In this document: positions 63,058-64,000 of the stretch, piece after piece
Layout of the letters: each line of letters begins with the position of its first letter
Position numbering within the stretch: the first letter of the stretch is position 1
Source: Actimicrobium sp047621345
Lineage (GTDB): Bacteria; Pseudomonadota; Gammaproteobacteria; Burkholderiales; Burkholderiaceae_D
Direction of reading: 5' to 3'
NCBI GenBank assembly: GCA_047621345.1
Contig: JBLHLW010000014.1
Span: 1 to 64,000 of the forward strand
Length of the DNA stretch: 64,000 nt
Notes under the pieces: generated by a model
Databases searched by the model: none
The model's input: the letters and a program-made list of their open reading frames with translations, nothing else
What the model was told of the DNA's origin: nothing
Program-made: the position numbers and the translations under genes

Positions 63058-64000
63058 GTGATCAAACGTACTTCACTTTTTGTGACACTCCTGATCACTG
63101 TCGTGGTGACGCTGGTCACGCTGGCCATCATCAGCATCAGCGTGATGTCGATACTTCAGGCGTACGTCGGCGCCGAGAGCCTGTGGTCCAAGGCACAAAA
63201 AAATGCGATTTACCAACTCAGCCGCTACGCCAATAGTGGCGAGGAAATCGACTACGGGCTGTTTTTAGCGCACTTGGGTGTGCCAAATGGCTTACAGCGT
63301 GCCCGCCTTGAAATAAACAAAACAGATCCGGACATGGTGGTCGCACGCCAAGGTTACCTCGACGGCGGCGTCGATCCGAGGGACGTCGACGGCATGATTA
63401 TGCTGTATCGCCACCTCAAGTGGCAGCCCGATATCGCCCGCTCGATCCGACAATGGGAACTGGCTGACATCGAAATGGACAGGTTGCATGTCATCGGCAT
63501 TGCGCTACACGACGGTTTTACCAGCAACCCGCCACGCCAGATCGGTAACGAGGTAATAACCGACATCAATCGCATCAACGATGTACTGACACCGCTCGAA
63601 GCGAATTTTTCGCGTGCGCTCGGTGATGCCTCGCGACTGATCTCCACCCTGCTCATTGCCGGCTTCGTCAGTATCGCTTTGCTGCTCATAGGCATAAGTA
63701 TCACTCTGCTACGCAGAGTCAGCGCCAGAAGCAATCAACTGGAGCTCCAGTTACGTCAAGGCGAAGAACGTCTGACACTAGGATTCATCGGCAGCGGTGC
63801 CGGACTGTGGGACTGGGACATTCGTGCCGACACCGTCTACTACTCGCCATGGATCAGCCGGTTGCTGAACTACGAAGAAGACATGCTCAACAATGAGCCG
63901 TCTGCCTTCGTGGAATTGATGCACCCGGATGACCGCGCGGCATGCAGAGAAGCAGTCGCATCGCATTTTCGGACGTCGGCTTCTTATGAGGTCACATTCC
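63058..64000 (+). CDS. membrane-bound PAS-domain sensor, 3' end outside window
   Basis: The frame stays open to the window end, at least 314 residues. A transmembrane helix (FVTLLITVVVTLVTLAIISI) is followed by a ~170-residue periplasmic domain and a second helix near residue 205 (LISTLLIAGFVSIALLLIGI). Then comes a short coiled coil and a PAS domain (GSGAGLWDWDIRADTVYYSP, LMHPDDRAACREAV). The output is beyond the edge: histidine kinase or GGDEF/EAL. Start GTG 63058 is preferred because GGAGGT lies 7 nt upstream; ATG 63043 overlaps that site. Confidence 0.75.
   Translation, partial: MIKRTSLFVTLLITVVVTLVTLAIISISVMSILQAYVGAESLWSKAQKNAIYQLSRYANSGEEIDYGLFLAHLGVPNGLQRARLEINKTDPDMVVARQGYLDGGVDPRDVDGMIMLYRHLKWQPDIARSIRQWELADIEMDRLHVIGIALHDGFTSNPPRQIGNEVITDINRINDVLTPLEANFSRALGDASRLISTLLIAGFVSIALLLIGISITLLRRVSARSNQLELQLRQGEERLTLGFIGSGAGLWDWDIRADTVYYSPWISRLLNYEEDMLNNEPSAFVELMHPDDRAACREAVASHFRTSASYEVTF

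Overview
The window looks like chromosome from a betaproteobacterium of the order Burkholderiales, most likely near Oxalobacteraceae/Herbaspirillum. The evidence is the character of the proteins, the cysB/cysI/cysHDN sulfate cluster, a class I fumarase beside a UPF0114 protein, the branched-chain-type ABC transporter plus acyl-CoA gene cluster, and the dense population of short intergenic palindromes. This placement comes from recognition of families, not from a search. About 57 full-length protein genes, two tRNAs and one rRNA operon leader are visible.

Layout. 1-440 holds the leader and promoter of an rRNA operon that runs leftward out of the window, divergent from a class II branched-chain aminotransferase (ilvE). 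1.5-5.5 kb holds a YitT protein, a RibD-like reductase, a D-tartrate dehydratase and a DEDDh exonuclease. 5.9-22.5 kb is one catabolic block: CoA-ester lyase, MaoC hydratase, both subunits of a methylcrotonyl-CoA-type carboxylase, a PaaK-like CoA ligase, a complete Liv-type ABC transporter, an AMP-dependent acyl-CoA synthetase and, divergently, acyl-CoA dehydrogenase, CaiB-family racemase and a TetR regulator. The set would import an organic acid, activate it with CoA, oxidise and carboxylate it. 22.6-26.2 kb is AT-rich and decayed: an ExoY-like nucleotidyl cyclase, an hsdM relic, a duplicated small gene and a bufferin-like gene, ending at tRNA-Ser. 26.6-37.9 kb is housekeeping (acs, UPF0114, fumarase, murI, tRNA-His, amt, EamA, antiporter, VOC, FAH).

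38-45.7 kb is accessory: a protein tyrosine phosphatase-like gene, a ParA ATPase, and a leucine-rich-repeat gene bracketed by palindromes, near-identical direct repeats and hexanucleotide tracts. 45.7-54.3 kb is assimilatory sulfate reduction (cysB, TauE, cysI-DUF934-cysH-cysD-cysN-cobA). The rest holds a VOC protein, an FAD oxidase, a NERD-helicase, a YXWGXW protein, an M29-like enzyme, cytochrome b561, a secreted nuclease and the start of a membrane PAS sensor.

The most interesting signal is a set of three scattered genes (ExoY-like cyclase, PTP-like protein, LRR protein), each preceded by a GGAAC(C/T)-N15-NCACNNA motif matching the hrp box used by the type III secretion sigma factor HrpL. 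They look like orphan type III effectors under one regulon. The PTP-like protein appears to have lost both its catalytic Cys and its general acid, and the LRR gene carries a one-base frameshift. A second pattern is three genes whose only plausible starts are ATT or ATC codons placed 5 nt after a Shine-Dalgarno sequence.
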